From contig NZ_CP015136.1 of NCBI RefSeq assembly GCF_001618865.1, positions 4,189,001-4,253,000 on the forward strand: a stretch of 64,000 nucleotides of DNA, written 5' to 3'. This DNA is from Luteitalea pratensis (GTDB lineage: Bacteria > Acidobacteriota > Vicinamibacteria > Vicinamibacterales > Vicinamibacteraceae). The notes below the pieces were generated by a model. The model worked only from the letters and a program-made list of their open reading frames with translations, had not been told where the DNA came from and searched no databases. A program made the position numbers and the translations under genes. The first letter of the stretch is position 1. Each line of letters starts with the position of its first letter. This document shows positions 54,813 through 63,461 of the stretch, one piece after another.

Positions 54813-57800
54813 ATGGGACAAAGCACGCGACAAATGACGATTGGGGCCTGCCTGGCGATGGCCATGGCGCTGGTCCCCACGATGACGTGGGCGCAGGCGA
54901 CACGGGGCTCACTCGTAGGGACGGTGACCGACACGTCCGGCGGAGAGGTGCCCGGCGCAACGGTGACGATCACCGAAGTGAGCACCAACATCGTCGCCAC
55001 GGGCGTGTCCAATGAGAACGGCGCCTACACGTTCCCGAACCTGAAGGACGGCCGATACCGCGTCGCGGCCGAACTCGCGGGGTTCAAGAAAGTGGTGCGC
55101 GAGAACGTCCAGGTGGACGTGAACACCACCATTCGCGTGGACTTCCGCCTTGAACCGGGCGATCTCGCAGAAACGCTGACGGTGACCGCGGAGTCGCCGG
55201 CCCTGCAGACCGACCGCTCCGATACCGGACGCATCATCCAGGGCGAGCAGATCGCGGCGATGCCTCTCGGCTTCGGGCGCAACTTCCAGGGGATGCTCGC
55301 GACGGTACCGGGCGCGTCGCGCCCCTTCAGGCCGCACTCGGAGTTCTTCAACTCGCAGGACTCGCTCTCCTCCAACGTCAACGGCCAGTCGCGCCTCGCC
55401 AACAACGTGATGATCGAGGGGATCGACAACAACCAGAAGACCGGGTTGCTGTCGGTCATCATCCCGTCGGCCGAAGCGCTCGAAACCGTCGCCGTGACGA
55501 CGAGCAACTACGACGCCGAGTTCGGGCGCGCCGGCGGTGCGGTGACCAACGCGACGATCAAGTCCGGCACCAATCAGTTCAGGGGATCCGGCTTCTGGTT
55601 CGGCAACAACGAGAAGACGCAGGCGACCAACGCGTTCGTCGATCGCACGCTGGCCAAGGAACGGCAGAAGCCGGAGACGCTCTACAACCAGTTCGGCTTC
55701 ACCTTCGGCGGGCCGATTATGAAGAACAAGTTGTTCTTCTTTGGCGACTACGTCCGGACCAACGACGATTTCGGACGCGTCAACCGGTACGTCCTGCCGA
55801 CCGCCGATCAGCGCGCCGGCAACTTCAGCGGCTCCTCGGTGCCGATTTACGACCCGCTCACCGGCGATCCGGCGACGGGCGCGAACCGCGAGCAGTTCCC
55901 GGGCAACGTGATCCCGGCCAACCGGATCAGCCCGATCGCCCAGAAGATTCTCGCGGGCGTCCCACTGCCGAACATCCAGGGGGCGGGGTCCGGACAGATC
56001 AATTACCAGGACACGACGATCCGCGAGCGACGGACGGACGGCTTCGACGCGAAGATCAACTATCAAGCGTCGACGAAGGATCAGATGTCGGCCCGGTACA
56101 GCTTCATGCGGCCCACGGCCACGGAACCCGGGAACTTTTCGAACGATATTGGCGGGCCGTATCAAGGCGGCTTCATCGGCACCGGCGTGAACACGAGTTG
56201 GAGCGTTGCTGGCAACTGGGTGCGCACGTGGACCAACTCGCTCGTGATGGACGTCCGGACCGGCGTGATGAGCTATCACAACGAGGCACTCATCGCGACA
56301 ATCGGCAAGAACACGGCGTCGGAGATCGGCATTCCTGGGGCGAACCTCGACACCTACACGAGCGGGATGACCCAGATCAACATTAACCAGGGAATCAACA
56401 ACAACAACCCGATCGCCGGCTTCTCGGCCTCGCTGCCCTGGAATCGTGGCGAGACGACTGTGGACCTCTCCACCACGGTAACCAAGCTCGCGGGGAACCA
56501 CACCATCAAGGTCGGCGGCACCTATCGGCACAACCGCGACTACCTGCTGCAGACGCAGGACCAGGGCGGGCCGCGCGGCGTGTTCAACTTCAGCGCGAGT
56601 CAGACCGGCAGCCCTGCCAACGCCGCGTCGCAGACCAACATCAACAACCCCATCGCCGCGTTCCTACTAGACCGCCCGAGCGGCGCCGGCCGTGACCTGG
56701 CCGTCATCCAGGAACCCGGCACCGTGCACTCGGCCGTGTTCGCGTTCGTGCACGACAAATGGCAGGTCTCACCAAAGCTGACCGTCGACCTGGGGTTGCG
56801 CCACGAGTACTACACGCCGCTCGTCGGCATCGAGACGCAGGGCGGTCTCTCGAACTACGATCCGTCCACAAACACCCTGCGGGTGTCTGGCTACGGCGAC
56901 GTGGGCGACGCCATCGGCGTCAAGTCCAACTGGAAGAACTTCAACCCGCGGCTCGGCCTGTCGTATCGCTTCGACGACAAGTCTGTCGCGCGCGCCGGCT
57001 ACGGCATGAGTACCATCCCCTTCGGCGACAACACGTACGCATTCAATTACCCGGTCAAGCAGAACAACCAGTTCAACGCCGCCAACGCCTTCGTCCCGCC
57101 GACAGGCGTGAGCATGGCGGCAGGCTTCCCGGCGCCGGTCGTGGCCGACATCCCGAGCAACGGCATCATCGATGTCGGTGCCGATGCGCGCTTGCGCAAC
57201 GCCTCGTACGCCTACTTCCCCTCGAACCTGAAGGAAGGGCAGATCCACTCGTGGAACGTCGCGTTCCAGCGCGAGATCGGCTACAACTTCACGGCCGAAG
57301 TCGCGTACGTCGGCAACCATGGCCAGGACATCATCCAGCGCCTCAACCTCAACGCCGGCTACGTGCTCGGCGCCGACAACCTCGGGCGGCCGCAGTTTGC
57401 GTCCACCGGCAGGACCGCCGATACCATTGCGTTCCTGCCCTACCACACCGACTACCACTCGATGCAGGTGAAGGTCGACCGCCGGTTCCGCAACAATTTC
57501 CTGGTGACCAACTCGTACACGCTGGGTAAGGGCGAGAGCTACGACGCGGGCGACTCGAACGGCACCATCAATACGCCTGCCGACATCGAGCGGAGCTGGG
57601 GGCGCACGAGCAACGATCGTACCCACGTGTTCGTCAGCAGCTTCGTCTACGGCCTGCCCTGGCGCACGGATGGTATCGTCGGATGGCTCGTGAACGGGTG
57701 GCAGGTGTCCGGCCTCTTCACCGCGCAGAGCGGTACGGCCCTTGACATCCAGATGAGCGGGGCGCTCCTGCGCGCGCCGGGGAACACCCAGCGGCCGGAC

Positions 57801-58136
57801 ATGAACGGGGAATCCTCCATTCAGGGGGGCATCGGCGTGGGGAAGACCTGGTTCGACACGAGCGTGTTCAGCGATCCGGCGGCCAACACGTTCGGCAACC
57901 TGACGCGCAATGGCGCGGGGATCGACGGGCCCGGGTATGTGAACCTCGACGGCTCGCTCGTGAAGCGGTTCGGGATGGGGGCGAAGTACGGCGAGTTCCG
58001 CGTGGACGCGTTCAACGTGACCAACTCGCTCCACGCCAACAACCCGAACACCACGTATGGCAATGCGGTCTTCGGACAGATCAACGGGTCCTACGGCGAA
58101 CGCCTCGTCCGGTTCGGCCTGAAGATGGTGTTCTAG
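54813..58136 (+). CDS. TonB-dependent receptor with carboxypeptidase-like N-domain (Oar-like)
   Basis: An outer-membrane receptor of 1107 residues. After the signal peptide (ACLAMAMALVPTMTWA) comes a carboxypeptidase regulatory-like Ig fold (about 25-110: RGSLVGTVTDTSGGEVPGAT), a plug domain (about 115-240) and a long beta barrel ending RLVRFGLKMVF. Proteins of this architecture are abundant in Acidobacteria and import large molecules through TonB energy. No TonB box is obvious, and the substrate is unknown. GGGGG lies a few bases before the ATG at 54813; the open frame before it is not coding-like. Confidence 0.93.
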   Translation: MGQSTRQMTIGACLAMAMALVPTMTWAQATRGSLVGTVTDTSGGEVPGATVTITEVSTNIVATGVSNENGAYTFPNLKDGRYRVAAELAGFKKVVRENVQVDVNTTIRVDFRLEPGDLAETLTVTAESPALQTDRSDTGRIIQGEQIAAMPLGFGRNFQGMLATVPGASRPFRPHSEFFNSQDSLSSNVNGQSRLANNVMIEGIDNNQKTGLLSVIIPSAEALETVAVTTSNYDAEFGRAGGAVTNATIKSGTNQFRGSGFWFGNNEKTQATNAFVDRTLAKERQKPETLYNQFGFTFGGPIMKNKLFFFGDYVRTNDDFGRVNRYVLPTADQRAGNFSGSSVPIYDPLTGDPATGANREQFPGNVIPANRISPIAQKILAGVPLPNIQGAGSGQINYQDTTIRERRTDGFDAKINYQASTKDQMSARYSFMRPTATEPGNFSNDIGGPYQGGFIGTGVNTSWSVAGNWVRTWTNSLVMDVRTGVMSYHNEALIATIGKNTASEIGIPGANLDTYTSGMTQININQGINNNNPIAGFSASLPWNRGETTVDLSTTVTKLAGNHTIKVGGTYRHNRDYLLQTQDQGGPRGVFNFSASQTGSPANAASQTNINNPIAAFLLDRPSGAGRDLAVIQEPGTVHSAVFAFVHDKWQVSPKLTVDLGLRHEYYTPLVGIETQGGLSNYDPSTNTLRVSGYGDVGDAIGVKSNWKNFNPRLGLSYRFDDKSVARAGYGMSTIPFGDNTYAFNYPVKQNNQFNAANAFVPPTGVSMAAGFPAPVVADIPSNGIIDVGADARLRNASYAYFPSNLKEGQIHSWNVAFQREIGYNFTAEVAYVGNHGQDIIQRLNLNAGYVLGADNLGRPQFASTGRTADTIAFLPYHTDYHSMQVKVDRRFRNNFLVTNSYTLGKGESYDAGDSNGTINTPADIERSWGRTSNDRTHVFVSSFVYGLPWRTDGIVGWLVNGWQVSGLFTAQSGTALDIQMSGALLRAPGNTQRPDMNGESSIQGGIGVGKTWFDTSVFSDPAANTFGNLTRNGAGIDGPGYVNLDGSLVKRFGMGAKYGEFRVDAFNVTNSLHANNPNTTYGNAVFGQINGSYGERLVRFGLKMVF

Positions 58137-58150
58137 CGAAAGTGCCGCAG

Positions 58151-58205
58151 GTAGGGACGCCTCTCTGAGGCGCACCCTCTGGCCGGCTCAGAGAGCCGGC
58201 CCTAC
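58151..58205. repeat. Paired GTAGGG palindromes (REP/BIME-like)
   Basis: GTAGGGACGCCTCTCTGAGG (first hairpin) and a second ending CAGAGAGCCGGCCCTAC, separated by a short spacer, 14 bases after the receptor stop. The loops carry CTCTGAG/CTCAGAG, where other copies have CTCCGAG/CTCGGAG. Confidence 0.75.
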
Positions 58206-58208
58206 CTC

Positions 58209-58287
58209 GCAAATGCCGGAATGCCGGAATGTCGAGATCTAAGTACTCGACATTCCGGCATTTCAGCATTCCAGCATTTTCGGCATA
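58209..58287. repeat. AATGCCGG facing-arm hairpin with perfect 17-bp stem
   Basis: AATGCCGGAATGTCGAG (58220-58236) and its exact complement (58246-58262) flank a nine-base loop. Further AATGCCGG and AATGCTG units extend both arms. The right arm reaches the end of the split outer-membrane protein gene and may form its last codons. Confidence 0.85.
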
Positions 58288-59095
58288 CCTGACCGACCTA
58301 TCGGCCGAACGCAACCCCCGACGAAGAAGACCGCGCCGCCGAGCGATGTGTCACCGGTGACGGCCGAGACGCCGCTGTCGCCGAGGGCGCCGGGCACGGC
58401 GCGGTAGCGGAACTCGGCGCGGATGGCGAAGCGCGGCTGCAGGTAGACGTCCACGCCGCCGAGGACGTGATACGACGCGAATGTGTCGTCGACGGTCTCA
58501 TCCTCTTCTTCGAACTCGTCGGACTCGCGGTAGAGCAGGACGCCCGCGCCACCGCCGATGTACGGCACCACGCGCCGCCGCGTACCCGGGGCACCGTCGA
58601 ATCGCCAGCCGGCCGTGAAGTCGATCGGCACCATCCGGATGTCCAATGGAATCCCGAGCGGGTATCGCCCTCCTGCATCGTCGAGAAAGACCCGCTCGCC
58701 AGTCTCGCCCGACCAGTCGACTGACCCGCGAACGAAGAGCTGCCGATAGACACGCGTCGCCTCGACGCCGCCACCGAATGCCAGCAGATTGCCCGTGATG
58801 CCGACGGCGTCGAACGAGTCGCGGGCATCAGGCGCGAACAACCCGACGCCGGCAAACCCGATGCCACCCGGCCCAGGCTTCTTGGGCGCCTGGTCTGCCG
58901 GCGCCGCGTCCTGCGCAGGCGGAGGCGGTGGCAGCGGCCGCAAAGGCGGCCCGGGGACGGCCGGCTCACCTGGCGAAAGCACGAGTCGATGGACGTATCC
59001 CACGACCGGAGGGTCGCCAGCCCGGACGCGCCACCAGTCGCCCTCCAGGCGCTCGAGGACCTCGACCCTTGCGCCGCGTTCCAACCGCGCCAGGA
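58263..59095 (-). pseudogene. SH3-like / outer-membrane protein gene, 3' part, cut by IS21
   Basis: The larger piece of a gene split by an IS21-family element. It keeps the second half of an SH3-like domain (LERGARVEVLERLEGDWWRV), a Pro-rich linker and a beta-barrel region with outer-membrane repeats (AFGGGVEATRVYRQLFVRGS, RRVVPYIGGGAGVLLYRES, VDVYLQPRFAIRAEFRYR). Joining base 59089 to the 5' part at 61638 gives one open frame through the SH3 domain (GPVL-ARLERG). The last residues (SGMPKMLEC) lie in repeat DNA and are probably not original. An in-frame start in the element could give a truncated product without signal peptide. Confidence 0.85.
59090..59095. repeat. Target-site duplication, left copy
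   Basis: CCAGGA directly before the TG end of the element; the same six bases follow the CA end at 61638-61643. Confidence 0.85.
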
Positions 59096-59291
59096 TGCGG
59101 GCGCCGCTCAGAAAGTAGACCAGTCCGCCGCTCGGAAAATGATCCACCTGCGGGGCCTCATTCTACGCGGAGCGGGCCGGTAGGCCCGCCTGCCATGCCC
59201 TCATCGTGAGGGGTGGTCTTGTCCTTGACGGCCTGCGGGCGGCTTGGCCCCCGCTCTGAGGGGCCAGGCCGGCTGCAGGCCGTGCGCCGCG

Positions 59292-60053
59292 TCAGTCGGC
59301 GCTGGTCCGCCGTTTCTTCATGCGGTAGCTCTTGCCCTTGGTCGTGATCACCGTGGCGTGATGCGCCAGACGATCGAGCAGCGCGGTCGTCAGCTTCTCG
59401 TCGCCGGCAAAGACCGTGACCCACTCGGCAAACGCGAGGTTCGTGGTCACCACCGTCGCGCGCCGCTCATAGCGATCGGCGATCAGATTGAAGAGCAGTT
59501 CGCCGCCGACCCGATCAAACGGGACGAAGCCCAGTTCGTCGATGATCAGGACGTCCTGGGTGAGCAGGCGTCGCTGCAGCCGTGCGAGCTCGCGCGCATC
59601 ACGCGCTTCGAGGAGCTGACGTACCAGATCGGCGGCGCGCGTAAAGAGCACGCGCCGCTTCTGCCGCGTCGCTTCGACGCCGAGCGCGATCGCGAGGTGC
59701 GTCTTGCCCGTGCCGATCGGGCCCGCGAGGATCAGGTTCTCGGGGCGCGTGACCCACTCCCCACGGGCGAGCGTGTGGATCTGCGCGGCGTGGACCCCCT
59801 CGGCCGTCGCAAAGTCAAAGGTCTCGAGCGTCTTGACCTCCGGGAAGCGGGCCTCGCGCAGCCGCTGGCGGATCACCGACTCGTGGCGCGAGGTGTGCTC
59901 GGCGTTGAGTACCTCGTGCAGGTAGTCCTCGTAGGGCCAGTGCGCGGCCTGCGCCTGACGCGCCAGCGCTTCAAAGCTGCGGGCCACGCCCGGGAGTTTG
60001 AGCGCGCGCGTGTGGCCGACGATCAGGTCGCGCGTGATCGCGGGCGTGCTCAT
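59292..60053 (-). CDS. istB: IS21 helper ATPase IstB
   Basis: IstB is the AAA+ helper that directs IstA to target DNA. The 253 residues have Walker A LAGPIGTGKTHLAIAL, Walker B DVLIIDELGFVPFD and the family N-terminus RDLIVGHTRALKLPGVARSF. The ATG overlaps the istA stop (ATGA). The C-terminus is basic (SYRMKKRRTSAD). The frame is intact. Confidence 0.95.
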   Translation of the reverse strand: MSTPAITRDLIVGHTRALKLPGVARSFEALARQAQAAHWPYEDYLHEVLNAEHTSRHESVIRQRLREARFPEVKTLETFDFATAEGVHAAQIHTLARGEWVTRPENLILAGPIGTGKTHLAIALGVEATRQKRRVLFTRAADLVRQLLEARDARELARLQRRLLTQDVLIIDELGFVPFDRVGGELLFNLIADRYERRATVVTTNLAFAEWVTVFAGDEKLTTALLDRLAHHATVITTKGKSYRMKKRRTSAD

Positions 60054-61528
60054 GCCGCACCGTCCTGCAGCCAGCGGTCGTAGTCCGCGGCCACGCCGCT
60101 CGTGATCGCCACATCGCGGAGCGACGCCGGCACGGCCTCCGCGCCGAGCACCGGTGGCGCCTCCGCATGCACGGCCAGTCGGAGGGGCGTGCCGTCGCGC
60201 AGGGCACGCTCGAGTGCCGGCACGACGACGGCCGCACCGGCGGCGTGCAGATCGCCCAGGATCTTGGCGAGATGCCGGGCGGCGTCCCGCGGCGCATGCT
60301 GCGCCGTCAGGTTGGCCCACACCGCGGGGAAGGGATCGCCGAGATCGCGCACCAGATCGGGCGCGACCTGGCGGACCGCCTGCGGCTTGATCGCCAGTGC
60401 GGGCAGGTAGTGGCGATAGTCGATCGAGCGGCCGCCAAAGCGTTGCCGCGGATGGGAGATGCGCCGACCGTCGCGGCCGACGATGGTGACCGTCGTCGCG
60501 CCGACCCAGGCCGTCAAATCCAGCCCGGCCCACGCGCACGGCACCGAGTACCACGCGCCGTGGACCCGGGCCAGCGCGCGCGGCGCGATGCTCACGGGGA
60601 CGGCCGCCTCGGCGACAAACGGCACATCGAGCGGACGCAGGAGGCGCTGCTCCTCGGCGGAGCGCACGCCGATGGTGGCCTCGGTGCCATGCCGGCGCGT
60701 GTCGCGGCGCGCATCGAGCTGCGCCAGCAGTTGCGTGTTGATCGCGTCGAGGGTGTCGCCCGCGGGAATTGGCGTCAGTGCCTGCAGCCGGATGTACTTG
60801 CCGCGCGATTCGACGCCGCCCTTGTCGTGGCCGACGCCCGGGCGACAGAAGCTCGGCTCGAAGAGATAGTGCGAGGCGAGCGCCGCAAAGCGGATCGTCA
60901 GGGCCCGCTCGCCGCCGGCGAGGATCCGGGCCACCGCCGGTTTGAGATTGTCGTACGCCACCCGCGTGGGCGCGCCGCCCAGATGGGCAAAGGCGCGCAC
61001 GTGGCCGTCGAGAAAGCTGACCTGATCCTGGCGCTCGTAAATCCAGCCGAAGTCGCGGCCCGAGTACATCAGGCGCAGCACGAAGAGCCACGCCTTCTGG
61101 CGCCGGCCCGCCACATCGACCTGCACTTCAAAGAAGTCGACCTCCGCCAGCTCGCCCGGGCGATAGGTCAGCGGAATCAGCGGCTCGCGTCGCTGCCGCT
61201 TCCACTCCGCCACGGCCGCCTTGACTAGGGAGACGCCGACATCGTGACCTTCCGCCCGGAGCAGCTGGTGCAGCCGCGTGGCCGTCAGTCGCTGTTTGGG
61301 CGTGGTCCAGCGCGGCGCCTCCTCGAGCAGCGCGGCGATGCGCGGTGCGACCGCCGCGCTCACGGGCCGCGGTCGCGGCTGCGCCTCGTGCCGCACCGGC
61401 GCGGCCTGCGCCAGGTACTTCTTCACCGTCACCCGCGACAGCCCCAGCTCCCGCGCCACCGCTCGCTGCGATCGTCCCTCGACCAGCACCTTGTGCCGGA
61501 CCACATGCACCTGATCCATCCTGAGCAT
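60050..61528 (-). CDS. istA: IS21 transposase IstA
   Basis: A 492-residue DDE transposase. The N-terminus has an HTH (GRSQRAVARELGLSRVTVKK) and the rve core: EVDFFEVQV (first Asp), RVAYDNLKP (second Asp) and HDKGGVESRGKYIR (Glu). The C-terminal Mu-like beta barrel is visible in WYSVPCAWAGLDLTAWVG. It is followed without a gap by istB. The open frame shows no damage. Confidence 0.95.
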   Translation of the reverse strand: MLRMDQVHVVRHKVLVEGRSQRAVARELGLSRVTVKKYLAQAAPVRHEAQPRPRPVSAAVAPRIAALLEEAPRWTTPKQRLTATRLHQLLRAEGHDVGVSLVKAAVAEWKRQRREPLIPLTYRPGELAEVDFFEVQVDVAGRRQKAWLFVLRLMYSGRDFGWIYERQDQVSFLDGHVRAFAHLGGAPTRVAYDNLKPAVARILAGGERALTIRFAALASHYLFEPSFCRPGVGHDKGGVESRGKYIRLQALTPIPAGDTLDAINTQLLAQLDARRDTRRHGTEATIGVRSAEEQRLLRPLDVPFVAEAAVPVSIAPRALARVHGAWYSVPCAWAGLDLTAWVGATTVTIVGRDGRRISHPRQRFGGRSIDYRHYLPALAIKPQAVRQVAPDLVRDLGDPFPAVWANLTAQHAPRDAARHLAKILGDLHAAGAAVVVPALERALRDGTPLRLAVHAEAPPVLGAEAVPASLRDVAITSGVAADYDRWLQDGAA

Positions 61529-61637
61529 CCTCTCCAGCGGACCCCGGCGCCGCGTACGCCGGCAAGTCCGCCCGTCAGACCCTCAGGTGGTCTACTTTCC
61601 GAGCGGCGAATGGATCACTTTCCGAGCGGCGCGCCCA

Positions 61638-61643
61638 CCAGGA
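61638..61643. repeat. Target-site duplication, right copy
   Basis: CCAGGA directly after the CA end of the IS21 element; partner of 59090-59095. Confidence 0.85.
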
Positions 61644-61830
61644 CGGGCCCACGCACACTCGGGGCGCCACGCAAGAACGTCGCGTCCGTGTTGACGTGCA
61701 TCGCGCTGCCGTCCCGTGCCGGCGCTGCTGGCGGCGTGGCGGGTTGTGCGCCGGCGAGGCCGGCGCGACTGGCCAGCATGGCGATCAGTGTCGCGGCCGA
61801 CAGGATGCGGGGGACGTGGCGATCTCTCAT
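61638..61830 (-). pseudogene. SH3-like / outer-membrane protein gene, 5' part, cut by IS21
   Basis: The 5' piece of the split gene: ATG 61830 with GGAGG four bases upstream, a signal peptide (SAATLIAMLASRAGLAGAQ) and the first half of an SH3-like domain (VNTDATFLRGAPSVRGPVL). The frame then enters the element and stops at 61615. Without the element it continues into 59089 and below. The padR gene lies 69 bases upstream on the same strand and may have been co-transcribed. Confidence 0.83.
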
Positions 61831-61898
61831 GGACCTCCGGGGCCTCTTCGTGCGTGCCTCGTCAAGGGTTCGGTGGTAAGCGCCCCGCCGGACCCGTG

Positions 61899-62234
61899 TC
61901 ACTGCTCGTCGAACCGGAGGACGTGCCGGACACCCTGGACCAGCTTCTGCCACTTGGCCTCTTCCTCGTCGAGCTGGCGGCGCCCAGTCGGCGTCAACGC
62001 ATAGACGCGGGCCTTGCGCTGGCTTTCGGTGACACTCCACGAGGACTTGACCCAGCCCTCCTGCTCGAGTCGCCGGAGGGCAGGGTAGAGGGAGCCCTCC
62101 TCGACACGCAGCAGGGCGTGCGATGTCTGCTGGATGTGCTGGGCGATGGCGTAGCCGTGCCTTGGGCCCGCGTCCAGTGTCTTCAGGATCAGCAGGGTCA
62201 GCGTGCCCTGGAGGGCATCAGTCCTTGGCGGCAC
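61899..62234 (-). CDS. PadR-family transcriptional regulator
   Basis: A 111-residue PadR regulator: GTLTLLILKTLDAGPRHGYA, IQQTSHALLRVEEGSLYPAL and LRRLEQEGWVKSSW form the winged helix, with a C-terminal dimerisation helix. It starts with GTG at 62234. In Acidobacteria PadR genes commonly precede MacB-like ABC permease genes; here the next gene is the IS-split outer-membrane protein. Effector and targets are unknown. Confidence 0.9.
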   Translation of the reverse strand: MPPRTDALQGTLTLLILKTLDAGPRHGYAIAQHIQQTSHALLRVEEGSLYPALRRLEQEGWVKSSWSVTESQRKARVYALTPTGRRQLDEEEAKWQKLVQGVRHVLRFDEQ

Positions 62235-62356
62235 GGGGCCCCCGAATGCGATGCATCGACATCTATGCCTCGAATTCTATGCCTAGAGAAGCGAGTGTGC
62301 ACATCGCGATTTCAGGCGATGTGAAAACGGCAGATTCGCGCGGTTATGCTGGCAAG

Positions 62357-63268
62357 GTGTCAGCGGACTCACCCAGCCCCAGCGACGCCCGGATCGACGC
62401 CTACCTCGACCATCTGCGGGTGGTGCGGCGACTCCAACCGCTGTCGATCGAGAGCTACAACCGCGACTTGCTCCAACTGGCACGGTTCGCGGCAGGCCGG
62501 GGGAGCTCGCCAGAGGTGCTGTCACTCCAGGACCTCGAGGCGTTCGTCCGGGCACTCATGGCGGAGGGATACTCGCCGCGATCGGTGGCGCGCATGGTTG
62601 CCGGAGTGCGCGGGTTCTACAAGCACCTGCTGGTCTCGCGGGTCATCGCGTCGAATCCGTCCGAGGATTTGCGCCCACCCCGGGCCTGGCGGACTCTCCC
62701 GCGGTACCTCTCGCTCGAGGAGGTCGATGCCCTGCTCGGGGCGCCCGATCTCTCCACGCCCCGGGGCCTGCGCGATCGCGCCCTGCTCGACGTGCTGTAC
62801 GCAACCGGCCTGCGCGTGTCGGAACTGGTTTCGCTGCGACCGCCCGACCTGAACCTGGAGGTCGGATTCCTGACCTGTATCGGCAAGGGCGACAAGCAAC
62901 GCATCGTGCCGGTGGGCGACCTGGCGATCGCGTCGCTGCGCGCCTACCTTGGCGGCGGCCGCATGGCGCTGCTGAAGGGGCAGGCGTCGCCGTGGCTGTT
63001 CCCCGGGGGACGCGGCACATCGGCGCTGACCCGGGTGGGGTTCTGGAAGCTGCTCAAGGGCTACGCGCTCAAGGCCGGCGTCTCGCACGACGTGTCGCCG
63101 CACGTCCTGCGCCACTCGTTCGCGACACACCTGCTGGATCGCGGCGCCGACCTCAGGGCCATCCAGATGATGCTGGGCCACGCCGCCCTGTCGACCACGC
63201 AGATCTACACGCACGTGCTCGAGGCGCGCCTGAAACGTGTCTACGATGCTCACCACCCGCGCGCGTGA
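62357..63268 (+). CDS. xerD: XerC/XerD-type tyrosine recombinase
   Basis: A 303-residue tyrosine recombinase, probably for chromosome dimer resolution at dif. The N-terminal SAM-like domain runs to about residue 110. The catalytic residues are visible: Arg in LYATGLRVSELV, Lys in GKGDKQRIVPVG, His and Arg in SPHVLRHSFATHLL, His in MMLGHAALSTT and Tyr in QIYTHVLEARL. Length and lack of mobile-element context favour XerD over an integrase; XerC cannot be excluded. GTG 62357 is used, with a TATGCT box ending six bases before it. Confidence 0.88.
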   Translation: MSADSPSPSDARIDAYLDHLRVVRRLQPLSIESYNRDLLQLARFAAGRGSSPEVLSLQDLEAFVRALMAEGYSPRSVARMVAGVRGFYKHLLVSRVIASNPSEDLRPPRAWRTLPRYLSLEEVDALLGAPDLSTPRGLRDRALLDVLYATGLRVSELVSLRPPDLNLEVGFLTCIGKGDKQRIVPVGDLAIASLRAYLGGGRMALLKGQASPWLFPGGRGTSALTRVGFWKLLKGYALKAGVSHDVSPHVLRHSFATHLLDRGADLRAIQMMLGHAALSTTQIYTHVLEARLKRVYDAHHPRA

Positions 63269-63270
63269 GA

Positions 63271-63461
63271 AACCGGAACGGGGGATCAGGAACGCAGGAT
63301 CTGAGGAACGCAGGAACGCAGGGATCAGGATCTCAGGAATCCAGAAATCCAGGAATGACAATGCGCACGGTCGAGCGTTGTCGGCCGGCCGACTTTGGTC
63401 TGCGATCGCTTACGCTTCCAGGATTCGGGTGGGTGTTCCTGCGTTCCTGTGCTCCTGTGCT
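63271..63461. repeat. GGAACGCA facing-arm repeat
   Basis: Units such as GGAACGCAGGATC and GGAATCCAG run from about 63271 to 63357; a pyrimidine-rich arm with TTCCTGCGTTCCTGTGCTCC lies at 63435-63456. The arms would pair over short tracts. They fill the gap between xerD and the converging lptF/lptG gene. Confidence 0.65.

Larger units (their letters stand above)
59096..61637 (-). mobile_element. IS21-family insertion sequence
   Basis: A 2542-bp element with TG...CA ends, istA and istB. Each end has two copies of a 20-bp repeat in inverted orientation: GCCGCTCAGAAAGTAGACCA and GCCGCTCGGAAAATGATCCA on the left, TGGTCTACTTTCCGAGCGGC and TGGATCACTTTCCGAGCGGC on the right. Multiple terminal repeats are typical of IS21. 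A 6-bp duplication CCAGGA flanks it, and both genes are intact, so the insertion is probably recent and functional. It interrupts an SH3-like/outer-membrane protein gene. Confidence 0.93.

Noticed and set aside
62357-63268. Phage or genomic-island integrase
   Set aside because: No phage genes, tRNA or att-like repeats are nearby; length and motifs fit XerC/XerD.
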